Assembly (NCBI GenBank): GCA_035426385.1
Contig: DAOLZQ010000029.1
Span: 1 to 37,092 of the forward strand
DNA: 37,092 bases
Source: Parvibacillus sp035426385
Lineage (GTDB): Bacteria; Bacteroidota; Bacteroidia; Chitinophagales; Saprospiraceae
Direction: 5' to 3'
Every line of letters starts with the position of its first letter. Within the stretch, counting starts at the first letter, position 1. A program made the translations under genes and the position numbers. This document shows positions 16,856 to 25,792 of the stretch, piece by piece. The notes under the pieces were generated by a model. That model did not search any database and was not told where the DNA came from. It worked only from the letters and a program-made list of their open reading frames with translations.

Positions 16856-16903
16856 ATCCTACGGTAGATTTATTGTGAAATGAATTTGTCGTAGGATTTT
16901 TTT
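16856..16903 (+). terminator. Intrinsic terminator of typA
   Basis: ATCCTACG (16856-16863) pairs perfectly with CGTAGGAT (16890-16897), separated by a 26-base AT-rich loop and followed by a run of T (16898-16903). Confidence 0.75.
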
Positions 16904-17637
16904 ATGAGGGAAGAATAGACCAATTTAAAGCCCAGCTAGAATATTTTGCCTGTTGAGGTAAAATCGGGTTCATTTCGGAATTTAGGTGAAAAGGATTGGT
17001 AAACTGATCATGGCGAATTTAGGATAAGGCTCTCTTTTAGAGCATAGCATAAGACCTGATTTTAAAACGAGAAATTTAGCTAGAACAGGCAGATCATATA
17101 TTTCTTTGTACTATATGGAGAGATTTTGAAGATAGAAGCTGATATAAAAGAAAGAACCAGGCAACTCTAGGTTCTATTCATGAGATTTCTCAGTCACCTA
17201 AAGGTTCCTTCGAAATGACTGGCAGAATTCTGATAAATAAAGAGGCGGCGAAATTGCCCCTCGATTAGTCAATTTCGCCGCCCCCTTATCTCCACCTAAT
17301 CAATTGTCTTTCCTCAGCTGGCAGGCCGGCTGAGGAATCTCACCTTACTGAGCAGTGTAATTCTTCAATTTCATGGGTCTCTTATTCCTCAATATTGGAA
17401 CGACCAATTGTCTTTCAGTTTTCAGTCGTCAGGTATTTGTATTTAGCTATTTGCTAGAGGTAATAATAAACCGTAGTGTATGGGCAATAGACGAATAATA
17501 ACGTTTGTCCCCATGCAAAGAATGCAGAGTGGAAACATCTCCCAAAGTGCCACCACGCTCACAAGCAAATGCGCTGCTAAGGACCAAAGACTTATATTTG
17601 CGAGAATTTCCCATTTTAATACACCTCAATTACTTTT
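16904..17637. other. ~730-bp intergenic region without genes
   Basis: No credible gene; the minus-strand frame at 17447-17629 has no protein-like features. It contains the third copy of the double-hairpin element (17181-17282) and a 10-base stem, CCTCAGCTGG (17312-17321) with CCGGCTGAGG (17326-17335), one wobble pair, loop CAGG. CAATTGTCTTTC occurs at about 17301 and again at about 17404. Confidence 0.6.
17181..17282. repeat. Intergenic double-hairpin element, diverged copy 3
   Basis: TGAGATTTCTCA (17181-17192), small hairpin ACCT-AA-AGGT (17196-17205) and CGAAATGAC (17211-17219) are followed by a perfect 13-base stem, GGCGGCGAAATTG (17244-17256) with 17270-17282. Order and spacing match the copies at 6117 and 6494. 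The small hairpin's bases differ but its pairing is kept. Confidence 0.7.
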
Positions 17638-17994
17638 ATGCTGACACACATCAATCCAAAATTACCGATGCGAAATAAGGCCATTACGCAAGACTACTAT
17701 TGCAATCAATTGGGCTTTGAAATATATGGAGAGGCGGAATACCCTCATTATTTGATGGTAGAGAAGGATAGGGTTCAGATTCACTTCTTTCTATTCGAAG
17801 ACCTAGACCCCGCTGAGAATTATGGACAAGTATATATACGCACAGATGACATTGATCTCTGGTATCACACGTTATTGGAGCACAAGGTAGCTATTCATCC
17901 CAATGGTGACCTGCAGACTAAACCATGGGGTCAGCGGGAATTCGCGATACTGGACCCTGACAATAATCTGCTTACTTTTGGCCAAATATTGTAG
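17638..17994 (+). CDS. VOC-family (glyoxalase/bleomycin-resistance-type) protein
   Basis: A 118-residue single-domain vicinal-oxygen-chelate fold protein. The typical pattern is visible: I-N-P-K-L-P-M at the start, D-Y-Y-C-N-Q-L-G-F-E as the first beta-alpha unit, Q-I-H-F-F-L-F in the first half, and V-Y-I-R-T-D-D-I-D with F-A-I-L-D-P-D-N-N-L-L-T-F at the end. It looks most like the bleomycin-resistance/dioxygenase branch, where the fold binds a ligand rather than performing glyoxalase I chemistry. The substrate cannot be told. It is on the same strand as, and about 100 bases before, the AlkB-like gene, so co-transcription is possible but not shown. Confidence 0.85.
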   Translation: MLTHINPKLPMRNKAITQDYYCNQLGFEIYGEAEYPHYLMVEKDRVQIHFFLFEDLDPAENYGQVYIRTDDIDLWYHTLLEHKVAIHPNGDLQTKPWGQREFAILDPDNNLLTFGQIL

Positions 17995-18094
17995 AATTCT
18001 GAGAAAGTGTTAGTATTGACTCCATTATCGGTAGGAAAATTCGAATGTTCGCAAAAAGAACTTAAAACCGGTGAACTGTTTTTTGGTTTCATTC

Positions 18095-19129
18095 ATGATG
18101 AGAGTTAGTCAAATACTTCCATATTATCTGCCGATATTCCTAACCGGTTTTTTTATTATTTTGTCCTATAGTGGTTGGATTTATTTAGGTCCGTTTATAT
18201 TGCCTTTTTTAGGATTATTTAATAAGGCAGTCGGAAAATTCAGTGTATCACAACTCGCTAAAGAATACATTGCATTCCATCACTCTATTGCATTCAGTAT
18301 ATTGAAAATCATGAGTGGAATATTTTTTATTCTATTTAATTTGTGGATTGTTTATTTCCTTAGTAATTATGAATTAACTTTAATTCAATACGTTTTCTTT
18401 ATTTATACTGTCATTATTCTTAATTCGAACTTCAGTGTTTCATTGGCGCATGAATTAATACATCATCACCATACTGTAGCGCGAATCTTAGGTACTTCAT
18501 TAATGCTGATTAATGGTTTTTTCTATCTTGAGAATGACCACGTCTATACGCATCATCGCTTCGTAGGTACGGCTCAGGATCCTGCTTCAGCAAGACAGGG
18601 CGAATCCTTATATATTTATCTATACCGGTCCATACCTGCTCGAATAGCAATATTTTTTGGATTAAAAGCTAATTTCCCGCAAGCTCAAAAGAGGACTATT
18701 GTGAGGGGCAATATGGTTCGCTTGCTGGTATGTATTTTACTGGCTGTCATGGCACTTGTGTTTAATTGGAAGGTGGGAGCCTGGCTGTTAATTCAATTTG
18801 TCTTAGTCCCATTAATCTATGAGATAGTGACCTACATACAGCATTATGGTTTGAATAGGAGTCAGATAACATCGGGAAAATTTGAGCCGGTAGAGTTTTC
18901 TCATTCCTGGAATTGTTATTACCGACTGTCAAATTATCTACTTTTTCTCATGCCGATTCATTCAATTCACCATTTAAAGATTGAGCCTGATGTAACTAAA
19001 ATTACAGACTTCGGACCCTCTTTTCCATTTCCATTTTCCCAAATGGCTTTTCTTGCGATGATACCTTCCAGATGGTCTAGGGTGATGGATCCTCTGGTAG
19101 CTGAAGTGAAAAAAACCGGTAGCACATAA
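18095..19129 (+). CDS. AlkB-like membrane di-iron hydroxylase/desaturase (cassette 1)
   Basis: A 344-residue integral membrane protein of the fatty acid desaturase/alkane hydroxylase superfamily. Histidine boxes are H119-E-L-I-H-H, H149-V-Y-T-H-H and H289-S-I-H-H, plus the AlkB-type Y-I-Q-H-Y-G-L-N-R (H250). D-P-A-S-A-R-Q-G-E-S after the second box is also AlkB-like. These ligate two irons that activate O2 to hydroxylate an aliphatic chain. Four or more transmembrane segments are evident. I start at ATG 18095 (or 18098) rather than the in-frame GTG at 18071, which adds an unsupported M-N-C-F-L-V-S-F. Its TAA overlaps the next gene's ATG (TAATG), implying translational coupling. Alkane degradation is unlikely from context; an envelope lipid is a more natural substrate (inference). 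Confidence 0.85.
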   Translation: MMRVSQILPYYLPIFLTGFFIILSYSGWIYLGPFILPFLGLFNKAVGKFSVSQLAKEYIAFHHSIAFSILKIMSGIFFILFNLWIVYFLSNYELTLIQYVFFIYTVIILNSNFSVSLAHELIHHHHTVARILGTSLMLINGFFYLENDHVYTHHRFVGTAQDPASARQGESLYIYLYRSIPARIAIFFGLKANFPQAQKRTIVRGNMVRLLVCILLAVMALVFNWKVGAWLLIQFVLVPLIYEIVTYIQHYGLNRSQITSGKFEPVEFSHSWNCYYRLSNYLLFLMPIHSIHHLKIEPDVTKITDFGPSFPFPFSQMAFLAMIPSRWSRVMDPLVAEVKKTGST

Positions 19130-20172
19130 TGAAGAAGGGAATAATAATGATTGCTGCAATGGTCTATATTGTTGCAGCCTCAGGCCAGAACAGATATGGT
19201 TTTCAGACGGGATATGGGTACGGAAGTTTTATCACTCACCGCTCCCTTAGAAAGGTGCCAGAAGCATACCAATCATCTTTTTCATTTGACTTTTACAAAC
19301 TAACAGATGGGTCAAAGTATTGGCAGTACGACCATAATTTTCCGCAAATGGGACTTAGTCTGTGTGTACGTGATCTGGGGAATAGACCAGTGTATGGCTA
19401 TTCAATTACACTATTACCTTATCTGGAGTTTAATATCGTGAAACGTGCTTGGGGTGCCATCCAAATCAAACATGGAACCGGCCTAGCCTGGGTGACGAAG
19501 ACCTATGACCCGGTGGGGAACCCGGAGAATCACCTCATCAGCACGCCGCTGAATGCGACCTCTATACTGGACGCCGGTGTGCGGGTCAATCTATCCCACT
19601 CACTGGATGTCAAAGTAGGTGGTCTGGTACAGCATCTGTCCAATGGCGCCTTTAAATTTCCAAATGCAGGTACCAACTCCGGCACGATATATGGCAGCCT
19701 CTCTTGGTGTCCCGAGGGAAGAGAGGTCGAGCTAAAGACTTTTGAGAAAGTGAGAAATTACAAACAATGGCGCTATAGAGTAGGCACTAGCGTAGGTTTT
19801 TATGAATATGATGCGGAGCGAAATAGAGTTTTTCTAAACCTCCAGGGTCAAGTAATGGTAATGAGACAGCACAATACCTGGCTGCGCAGTTGTCTGGGAC
19901 TGGAAGGTGGTCATTTGTTCAAACCTGAGAACCAACTGGCGATTTATTTTGAAGAGGAAGTACAGTTTGGTAAGATCACAACGCGGTATGGGTTGGGCGC
20001 CTATGTGCTAAATAAAAGAGTACCGGGTGAAGACTTTTATACCAAGATCGGGTTGGCTTATTATCCTTTTTTGGATGGATATATTCCGCATAAATTTTAT
20101 ATCGGCTCGATGCTGAAAGCGCATACGACCAAAGCTGCGCACATTGAACTCCTTGCAGGGTATGTATTTTGA
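19129..20172 (+). CDS. PagL-like acyloxyacyl hydrolase family outer-membrane protein
   Basis: A 347-residue exported protein with a short signal peptide (M-K-K-G-I-I-M-I, cleavage near A-S-G-Q) and many amphipathic beta-strands. It carries H169-L-S171-N-G-A-F-K-F-P-N-A-G-T-N, the signature of the acyloxyacyl hydrolase/PagL lipid A 3-O-deacylase family. In PagL the triad is His-x-Ser and a Glu 12 residues after the Ser. Here that position is Asn183, so either the acid is supplied elsewhere or the protein is not a classical deacylase. It is longer than PagL (about 150 residues in the mature form), with extra strands on both sides. Its ATG overlaps the stop of the AlkB-like gene by one base, so the two are made together. 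Confidence 0.78.
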   Translation: MKKGIIMIAAMVYIVAASGQNRYGFQTGYGYGSFITHRSLRKVPEAYQSSFSFDFYKLTDGSKYWQYDHNFPQMGLSLCVRDLGNRPVYGYSITLLPYLEFNIVKRAWGAIQIKHGTGLAWVTKTYDPVGNPENHLISTPLNATSILDAGVRVNLSHSLDVKVGGLVQHLSNGAFKFPNAGTNSGTIYGSLSWCPEGREVELKTFEKVRNYKQWRYRVGTSVGFYEYDAERNRVFLNLQGQVMVMRQHNTWLRSCLGLEGGHLFKPENQLAIYFEEEVQFGKITTRYGLGAYVLNKRVPGEDFYTKIGLAYYPFLDGYIPHKFYIGSMLKAHTTKAAHIELLAGYVF

Positions 20173-20550
20173 GAAGAAGTGGCTTTAATTTAATCTCGGG
20201 CGTGCTACTTATAGAATTTGGATGGAAGCCGGTTCTAACCCTCGACATTTAATAAAAGAAAACTGCTATTTCAGAGTTTAGATTTTGTTCTATTTGCGAT
20301 ATTCCATATTTTGTCGCAACTTACTTCTAATTCATAATGATATTCGAGATTTCGGCCATATGATGGCTTAAATGAAGGTACTACATTAATTGTTGGCGAT
20401 ATCAAATCGGGTAGCCGACGAAGTATTGAAGCCATAGAATGCGCGATGCTTTCGGAATGAAAGTACTTAGTGGCAACTGGTGTGATAGAACCAAAAGTCT
20501 TCATGAGCCGATTGCATTGAGTAAGGGGACAATGTGATAAAATCAAATCA
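20173..20550. other. 378-bp intergenic region, possible gene remnant
   Basis: Between two convergent genes. A minus-strand frame at 20271-20591 (106 codons) overlaps the end of the HTH gene by 41 bases. It contains N-L-E-Y-H-Y-E-L-E-V near its C-terminus, faintly like the metal-binding strand of fumarylacetoacetate hydrolase-type enzymes. Most of the frame is not protein-like, and I see no start context. At best it is a decayed fragment. Confidence 0.3.
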
Positions 20551-21540
20551 TTAAAACTCAAGTATATCGATAGCTTGATAGAGCTGTTCAAAAAACTGAT
20601 TTCGGGCTATTTCATTTGTTTCTGACAATGATTCGCAGTGCCTGTCCATATCCTTAATCCATTGCAATGTCTTTTGGATTATACGGGGATCACTGCTAAG
20701 GATATAATTGGGGTTATCAAATGAACTAAATACGTAATTTAATTTCGTGCTTTTAACTATAAATAAATTATTCGTGTAATAAATATCATTTTGATAAATC
20801 TTCGCTTTTGCTCCCAGTGATACTTTATCTGCCAATCGCTTTTGACCGCTTTCAGACATACTTTGCATCAGACCTGTCAGGTCCTTTAAATCCTGAATCA
20901 ATTTTCTGATTTGAGTGATGTTTTTAAACCGATCTGTATCCCGGAAATACATAATTTGCCGTATGGTATTACTCACCATGTTGGTAGTCCAATATTCCAC
21001 AGCTTGTATAGAATGGTAGCGATCACATAATTCCTGAATTATATTCACGATATCCTCCTTTAGAATGTCATTTAAATCAAATTTCTCTGAATAAAATTCA
21101 CTCTCCATCCAAATGGTTTTTGACCAACAAAATAATTTAAAGGCAAATAATGACGGAAAATACATATAGTAAAATATAGGTATCTCGTATGTGGTCATAA
21201 TTATCTTAGCATCAGAAGAGTCCAATAGCTTGAGATATGACTGGAGACTATCTAAATAAATGTGGGTATTCACACCATTGATAAAGGGCGGGTAAAACCA
21301 CTTGGTAACCCCCGGATTTATGAGGCTCTCCTGATTGATGACTTCTTTCACTTGGCTAATTTCCAAAAACACGGACATTTGATTGTAACTAATGTCTGTA
21401 GTGCAATTAATGTATTTATAGCAGGTAGCCTTGGATAAATGTAGGTGAGACTGCATCATTCCCACCAATTCAGCTTTTGAAAAGGAGTTCAATAGCGTAT
21501 TGATAATCCTTTCTTGAAAAGCAGGTTCCGGAATTCTCAT
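20551..21540 (-). CDS. Helix-turn-helix (BetR-like) transcriptional regulator
   Basis: A 329-residue cytoplasmic protein. Residues 1-65 look like a DNA-binding domain (L-S-K-A-T-C-Y-K-Y-I-N as recognition helix, then S-Y-N-Q-M-S-V-F-L-E), as in the BetR-like N-terminal domain found in many Bacteroidota regulators. The remaining 260 residues are mostly alpha-helical with no recognised ligand domain. Regions 75-150 are aromatic-rich, and the region around 200-280 has a helical stretch (I-R-K-L-I-Q-D-L-K-D-L-T-G-L-M-Q-S-M). No signal peptide. It is divergent from the secreted-protein gene at 21713, which it might control; that link is only positional. Confidence 0.6.
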   Translation of the reverse strand: MRIPEPAFQERIINTLLNSFSKAELVGMMQSHLHLSKATCYKYINCTTDISYNQMSVFLEISQVKEVINQESLINPGVTKWFYPPFINGVNTHIYLDSLQSYLKLLDSSDAKIIMTTYEIPIFYYMYFPSLFAFKLFCWSKTIWMESEFYSEKFDLNDILKEDIVNIIQELCDRYHSIQAVEYWTTNMVSNTIRQIMYFRDTDRFKNITQIRKLIQDLKDLTGLMQSMSESGQKRLADKVSLGAKAKIYQNDIYYTNNLFIVKSTKLNYVFSSFDNPNYILSSDPRIIQKTLQWIKDMDRHCESLSETNEIARNQFFEQLYQAIDILEF

Positions 21541-21712
21541 AGAATATATTAAAATAGTTTACATATGTATATAAAATTACGGAAAGTATGACAAATTAAC
21601 CAAATTTCTTCATATGTAGAAAAGTGTAACTTGTTTTTGGGAATGAAGGTACTCATCTTTGTTCATCATCAAAATAGTAAAATAATTTGTAAACTTTAAA
21701 ATTTGTACTAAT

Positions 21713-22783
21713 ATGAAAAACTTTTTTTTATTATTCATCTGCCTCATGAGCCTACGCGCTCTGGCCCAACCGGTTCCCACTGGGAATCTTACCGCAAACT
21801 GGATAGAAAGTGAGAAAGACTTTTATATCCTGAATGATAATACACTGCCTGATGATGTCAATCAGGTGGATAGAGCACAGATGCAACCGAAGTTGTATAA
21901 TCAGAATGTAAGTTACAAATGGATTGATGGTGCTTTTGCCGAGCGAGCTGTTACCATCAAAAATTACCTTGGAATAGACGGATTCTTCAGTTTTCCGGTG
22001 ACAACTATTAAATACACGCCCGATGGTTCTGTAGCAAGATATTCGCTTGCAGGAAGTTTTATAGAGCAGGTTAGCCCGCCCAATGCTGCACTGGCTTTGG
22101 ATCTGGCTGCATCTAAGATTCAGAATGTTTCCCCTATATTTCCGAAACCGCTCAATTACAGCTTTGTACCTCAACTTACTATATCCCAGCTAGATTCTAT
22201 CTATCATGCAGGCTATACTGTTGTTAATCATTTCCCGGAGTATTTGGAAATAACTGGTGCAGATCAGAAGATTATCTTTGACAACCAATCTAAGACCCGA
22301 AGTTATTTACTCAATGAAAGCGGCTCAAAAATAGCTTCGCTAAAAACGGACTATTTTACAGAGGACGAACAGTATGTCTACAAAACCAGATCACTGACGC
22401 AAAATTTCATTACACTCGTAAGTGGATTGTGCGTGATCCAAGCTAAAGAGATTTCCTATTCTGGATATAATATAGGTATGACAGGAAGCTACAATTATTT
22501 CCTTTCAAATCTTCCTGAGCCTGGCCCCAGCTTACAAAGAGATTTGGTCTCGGTTTTTCCTAATCCCACCACATCTAGCTTCATCCTAAATGTTGCAGAC
22601 AACAAATACATGCCGGAGAATGTAAAACTTTATGATATTAATGGACGGGAAATTCCCTTTACTACTTCATCGGATATTTTAGGCAACCTAGCTATACATC
22701 CACAAGGCGTTACATCAAATCTGCTGATACTTTCCTACCGACTGAACAATGTGCAATATACCCAAAAAATATTAAAATTTTAA
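21713..22783 (+). CDS. Secreted T9SS sorting-domain protein, function unknown
   Basis: A 356-residue exported protein. It has a signal peptide M-K-N-F-F-L-L-F-I-C-L-M-S-L-R-A-L-A-Q and a C-terminal type A sorting domain (V-S-V-F-P-N-P-T-T-S-S-F-I-L, then L-Y-D-I-N-G-R-E, ending K-I-L-K-F). The body of about 250 residues has no motif I know. The segment G-L-C-V-I-Q-A-K contains its lone mature Cys. The gene lies 20 bases before the hydrolase gene and probably forms an operon with it, so the two could act together outside the cell. Confidence 0.85.
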   Translation: MKNFFLLFICLMSLRALAQPVPTGNLTANWIESEKDFYILNDNTLPDDVNQVDRAQMQPKLYNQNVSYKWIDGAFAERAVTIKNYLGIDGFFSFPVTTIKYTPDGSVARYSLAGSFIEQVSPPNAALALDLAASKIQNVSPIFPKPLNYSFVPQLTISQLDSIYHAGYTVVNHFPEYLEITGADQKIIFDNQSKTRSYLLNESGSKIASLKTDYFTEDEQYVYKTRSLTQNFITLVSGLCVIQAKEISYSGYNIGMTGSYNYFLSNLPEPGPSLQRDLVSVFPNPTTSSFILNVADNKYMPENVKLYDINGREIPFTTSSDILGNLAIHPQGVTSNLLILSYRLNNVQYTQKILKF

Positions 22784-22803
22784 ATCTCTAAAATAAAAAT
22801 CAA

Positions 22804-24438
22804 ATGAAAAATCTTATATTATCACTTATCCTGGTTATCATCCAGGTACATGTACAAGCACAGACTAATTGTACATTCAATAATAACGTTGAGTTGAAAG
22901 CGCTGCCTATAATGGAGGCGCCACCCTTTCCGCTAAAACCCATCTTAGAAAAGCTTACCCCGACACTCGATCCACCTGATACTATCAACGAGCGGCTCAT
23001 CTTATGGCTACCAGGACTCGGAGGCGATGTCCACTCTTGGGATCCGGCCAAGAATGCAAGTACGGCAGGCTATTTAGATTTTAAAGCGCGCAAAGTGGCC
23101 AACTATGTATCGGATTATACTGCAGGCAATAACACTATGTGGGATTGTGGGTTCAATGCCCTGACAGATTTGAAGAATGCTTCTGCGAGCCGGGATCAGA
23201 CAGAGGAACAAATTTCAAATAACTTGGTAATAGCCCATAGCCAGGGTGGAATTGTAGCCAGAACAATGCAATGGAATGCTGAAAATAGTTCTTCACATCA
23301 ATTATTCGGAGGGTTTGTAACTTTTGTTACCTCAAATGATGGTGCTGAGATCCTACGCAATGCACGGAGCATACAACAAGGCGGCACCGGGTTAGGCAAA
23401 ATCTTTGTGAGAAATACTTGTGCTAATTTAGGACCTGCAATAATTAGTGCAAACTTAGATGGCAATAATTCACTCAAGCGCCTTATAGTTTACAAAGCAT
23501 TAGAAGCTTTGGTTGACATCATTTGCGAAAAAGGTGATTTTATCTGGCAAAACCTGATTGATAAAATTGCCAATCAGACTCAGACTAATGATTACCTCCC
23601 CGGAGCTCCATTTCTGCAGAACATGAAGAACTATGAAGTAGATCCTGATAAGAAATTTAAGGTTAATAGAGTTGCTTTTGCTTCAGAGGAGCCGGATTCA
23701 TTTCTGATATGGCGCACACTGCACTATTTTAGAGAACCCAGTGTGACACATATGCCATTCACAGCTAATGCAGATTATGGGCCTAATACCATGAAATATA
23801 CTGTTGACAGTATCCAACGTGTCTTCTTTGAGAAGCGGGATGCCATGCAGGGCAGACTGGATCGCGCAGATGAGTGGGATTATATACTCCGAAGGAGCAT
23901 GCTTGAGGATTTGCGTACTGAAGTGAAAGCGCTTTCAAATGGTATAGAATTTTTCAATACCGCTGACGACAGTTATAAGGTCATTATTGGTGCGCTTACC
24001 TACAAAGATGCATGCAAAGTAACTTTGTTCCAGGAAGATGAGTATGGAAATAATGCCTGCTCCGAGGACTTTATTTTTAACGAAATTACAGATGCCAATA
24101 CTTGTGTCCAGAAAGCAGAGAGATTATAAGATGAGTGGGCCGGCACATCGCTCGGTTGTAGTTATGGTTTAGTCACTGGCTGGGGTACAGATTTGATCAG
24201 GGGTACGGCTATCCGTAAAAAGTCGGATGGTGTCGTTCTCTACGACAGCCAGAGCGCACTACCGGGTAATACGGTACCTTTGCAAAAATTATTCAATTCT
24301 TCTCACATGCAGGTACGAAATGACCGAAATACAAAACTAGGGCTGAATGCAATCTACGATGGTACCCTTAATAGGGGTGATAATCCAACAGAGGAAATAG
24401 ACAACAGTATTAAGTGGTTTTACACAGCTAAAAGATAA
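22804..24438 (+). pseudogene. Secreted alpha/beta hydrolase (lipase/esterase-like) split by an in-frame TAA
   Basis: The first part, 22804-24129, encodes 441 residues: signal peptide to V-Q-A-Q (20), oxyanion region W-L-P-G-L-G-G-D (68-75) and nucleophile elbow A-H-S-Q-G-G (Ser146). At 24127-24129 a TAA ends it, but the same frame continues without another stop to 24438 with convincing protein. The continuation reads D-E-W-A-G-T-S-L-G-C, K-S-D-G-V-V (probable catalytic Asp, codon 24226) and S-S-H-M-Q-V-R-N-D (probable catalytic His, codon 24304). The intact protein would be 544 residues. As written, the 441-residue product lacks the Asp and His and should be inactive. Options are a recent nonsense mutation, a sequencing error or stop read-through. 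Family placement (PGAP1/lipase-like) is from motifs only. Confidence 0.8.
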
Positions 24439-24447
24439 ATATTAACA

Positions 24448-24480
24448 AAGATCTGTGCATGTTTTTCATGCACAGATCTT
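24448..24480 (+). terminator. Perfect 14-bp stem-loop, probable terminator
   Basis: AAGATCTGTGCATG (24448-24461) is perfectly complementary to 24467-24480, with a TTTTT loop, ten bases after the end of the hydrolase frame and 12 bases before the next gene. There is no long T-run after it, so efficiency is uncertain. It would separate the hydrolase operon from the lipoprotein pair. Confidence 0.65.
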
Positions 24481-24492
24481 AACTTTAATCAA

Positions 24493-25752
24493 ATGAAAAT
24501 GAAACTGATCTTATTTCTTACATTATTCTTAAGCGCCTGCACCAAAGAGCCGCTGCTTCCTAAACCATGTACGACACCTGACTGTGATACCACAAAGCCA
24601 CAGTCCATGGTGCTCGAGTTGCTCTGGCAGATTCCACTCAGGCTGGATAAAGATTACACCGTAAGTTATGCCTGCCCCATCACACCGGATTATGCGGTAT
24701 TCCGCTACGACGCTGTAGAGAAGGAAAAACTGCTGTTCGTACACAAAAGCGACACCAGTCATGCGCGGTTTTTTGGCCCCAATGAGGGAAATTATCTGAA
24801 TGTATTTTATCATCCGGGAGTAGGCATCATAGCAATAGATTCCTGGTCGGTCTTCACCGGTCAGAATGCTACCTCTATGAAGAAACTGGCTACTGTACCG
24901 AATGGATTACAATTTCAGGCGCGATATAAATTATTGGGTGATTTTATCTATGGTAATTTAGGCTACTGGAATGCGCAGCAGCAGTTCATTTTCCGGATGA
25001 ATGTCTATACAGGTGAGATCGAATATCTCCGCACTGTTGAGCACAGTGAATGTGCGGAATGTAAATTGATAGGCGTTGATCCGCCCGAGTTGTTTCTTTT
25101 AAATGACGGGACTATCCTGATGAATAATATTATCGCTTATGCAGATGAGGTCGCTCCTGGTGGAAAACTCAAAGTAGTGCAGGAATTGAATATAATCAGT
25201 GGTGATAAAATCCAACCTATAAAAACAGAAGTGGACCCAAAGATTTATTATAAAAATATAACATCGCTAATATATGATAATAAATTAATTGTATTGTCAG
25301 ATTCGATTTATTGTATAGAGCCAAAGTCATTTAATAAACTTTGGGTAAAGGAAAAGAAAAAAGTAGATAACGAAGTTACAACTTATGTTACCGATAATAT
25401 TTTAATTGAAAATAAAATTATTCGTATTTCGAATGGCCATTATACAGAGATCAATGCGGACAATGGCGATATGTATGTAGGCGAAAAGGTAGCAGACGGA
25501 GGTATCGACAGCAATATTAGCTATTACAATGGGGTGGTATATTGGTCAACCAATGATCAGGCTTACTCTTGGATCTATGGCATACGCATCAGCGACCGTA
25601 AGCTGGTGGTGCGGATGCGCAGTCCCAACTGGAATAAGCCGCCGTACTATGACGATGCCATCTTTGACCGTCGTGGACTGGTCATCGACCCTGAGTCGGG
25701 GTTGGGTTACACACATGACGGATTCTTTGCGCAGTGTTATAAATTGTTGTAA
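24493..25752 (+). CDS. Putative lipoprotein, beta-propeller-like, paralogue A
   Basis: A 419-residue lipoprotein. The lipobox is L-S-A-C (Cys16), followed by C-T-K-E-P and a Pro/Cys/Asp-rich tether (C-T-T-P-D-C-D-T-T-K-P). The body has repeated strand-turn units with readouts such as V-F-R-Y-D, V-F-T-G-Q-N, I-Y-C-I-E-P and E-I-N-A-D-N-G-D-M-Y-V, as seen in PQQ-like/WD-type propellers. No enzyme motif is visible. It is paralogous to the next gene: both ends are nearly identical and the middle is diverged. A surface or periplasmic binding or scaffold role is inferred. Confidence 0.85.
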   Translation: MKMKLILFLTLFLSACTKEPLLPKPCTTPDCDTTKPQSMVLELLWQIPLRLDKDYTVSYACPITPDYAVFRYDAVEKEKLLFVHKSDTSHARFFGPNEGNYLNVFYHPGVGIIAIDSWSVFTGQNATSMKKLATVPNGLQFQARYKLLGDFIYGNLGYWNAQQQFIFRMNVYTGEIEYLRTVEHSECAECKLIGVDPPELFLLNDGTILMNNIIAYADEVAPGGKLKVVQELNIISGDKIQPIKTEVDPKIYYKNITSLIYDNKLIVLSDSIYCIEPKSFNKLWVKEKKKVDNEVTTYVTDNILIENKIIRISNGHYTEINADNGDMYVGEKVADGGIDSNISYYNGVVYWSTNDQAYSWIYGIRISDRKLVVRMRSPNWNKPPYYDDAIFDRRGLVIDPESGLGYTHDGFFAQCYKLL

Positions 25753-25792
25753 AAAGAATCGTTTACATGAAACACAGTTAATTTTCTTTTCA

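Noticed and set aside
18071..18094. GTG start for the AlkB-like protein
   Set aside because: Two ATG codons follow at 18095 and 18098 and give a cleaner membrane-protein N-terminus.
25529..25792. 88-residue N-terminal extension of lipoprotein B
   Set aside because: It overlaps lipoprotein A in another frame, and a proper lipoprotein signal begins only at 25793.
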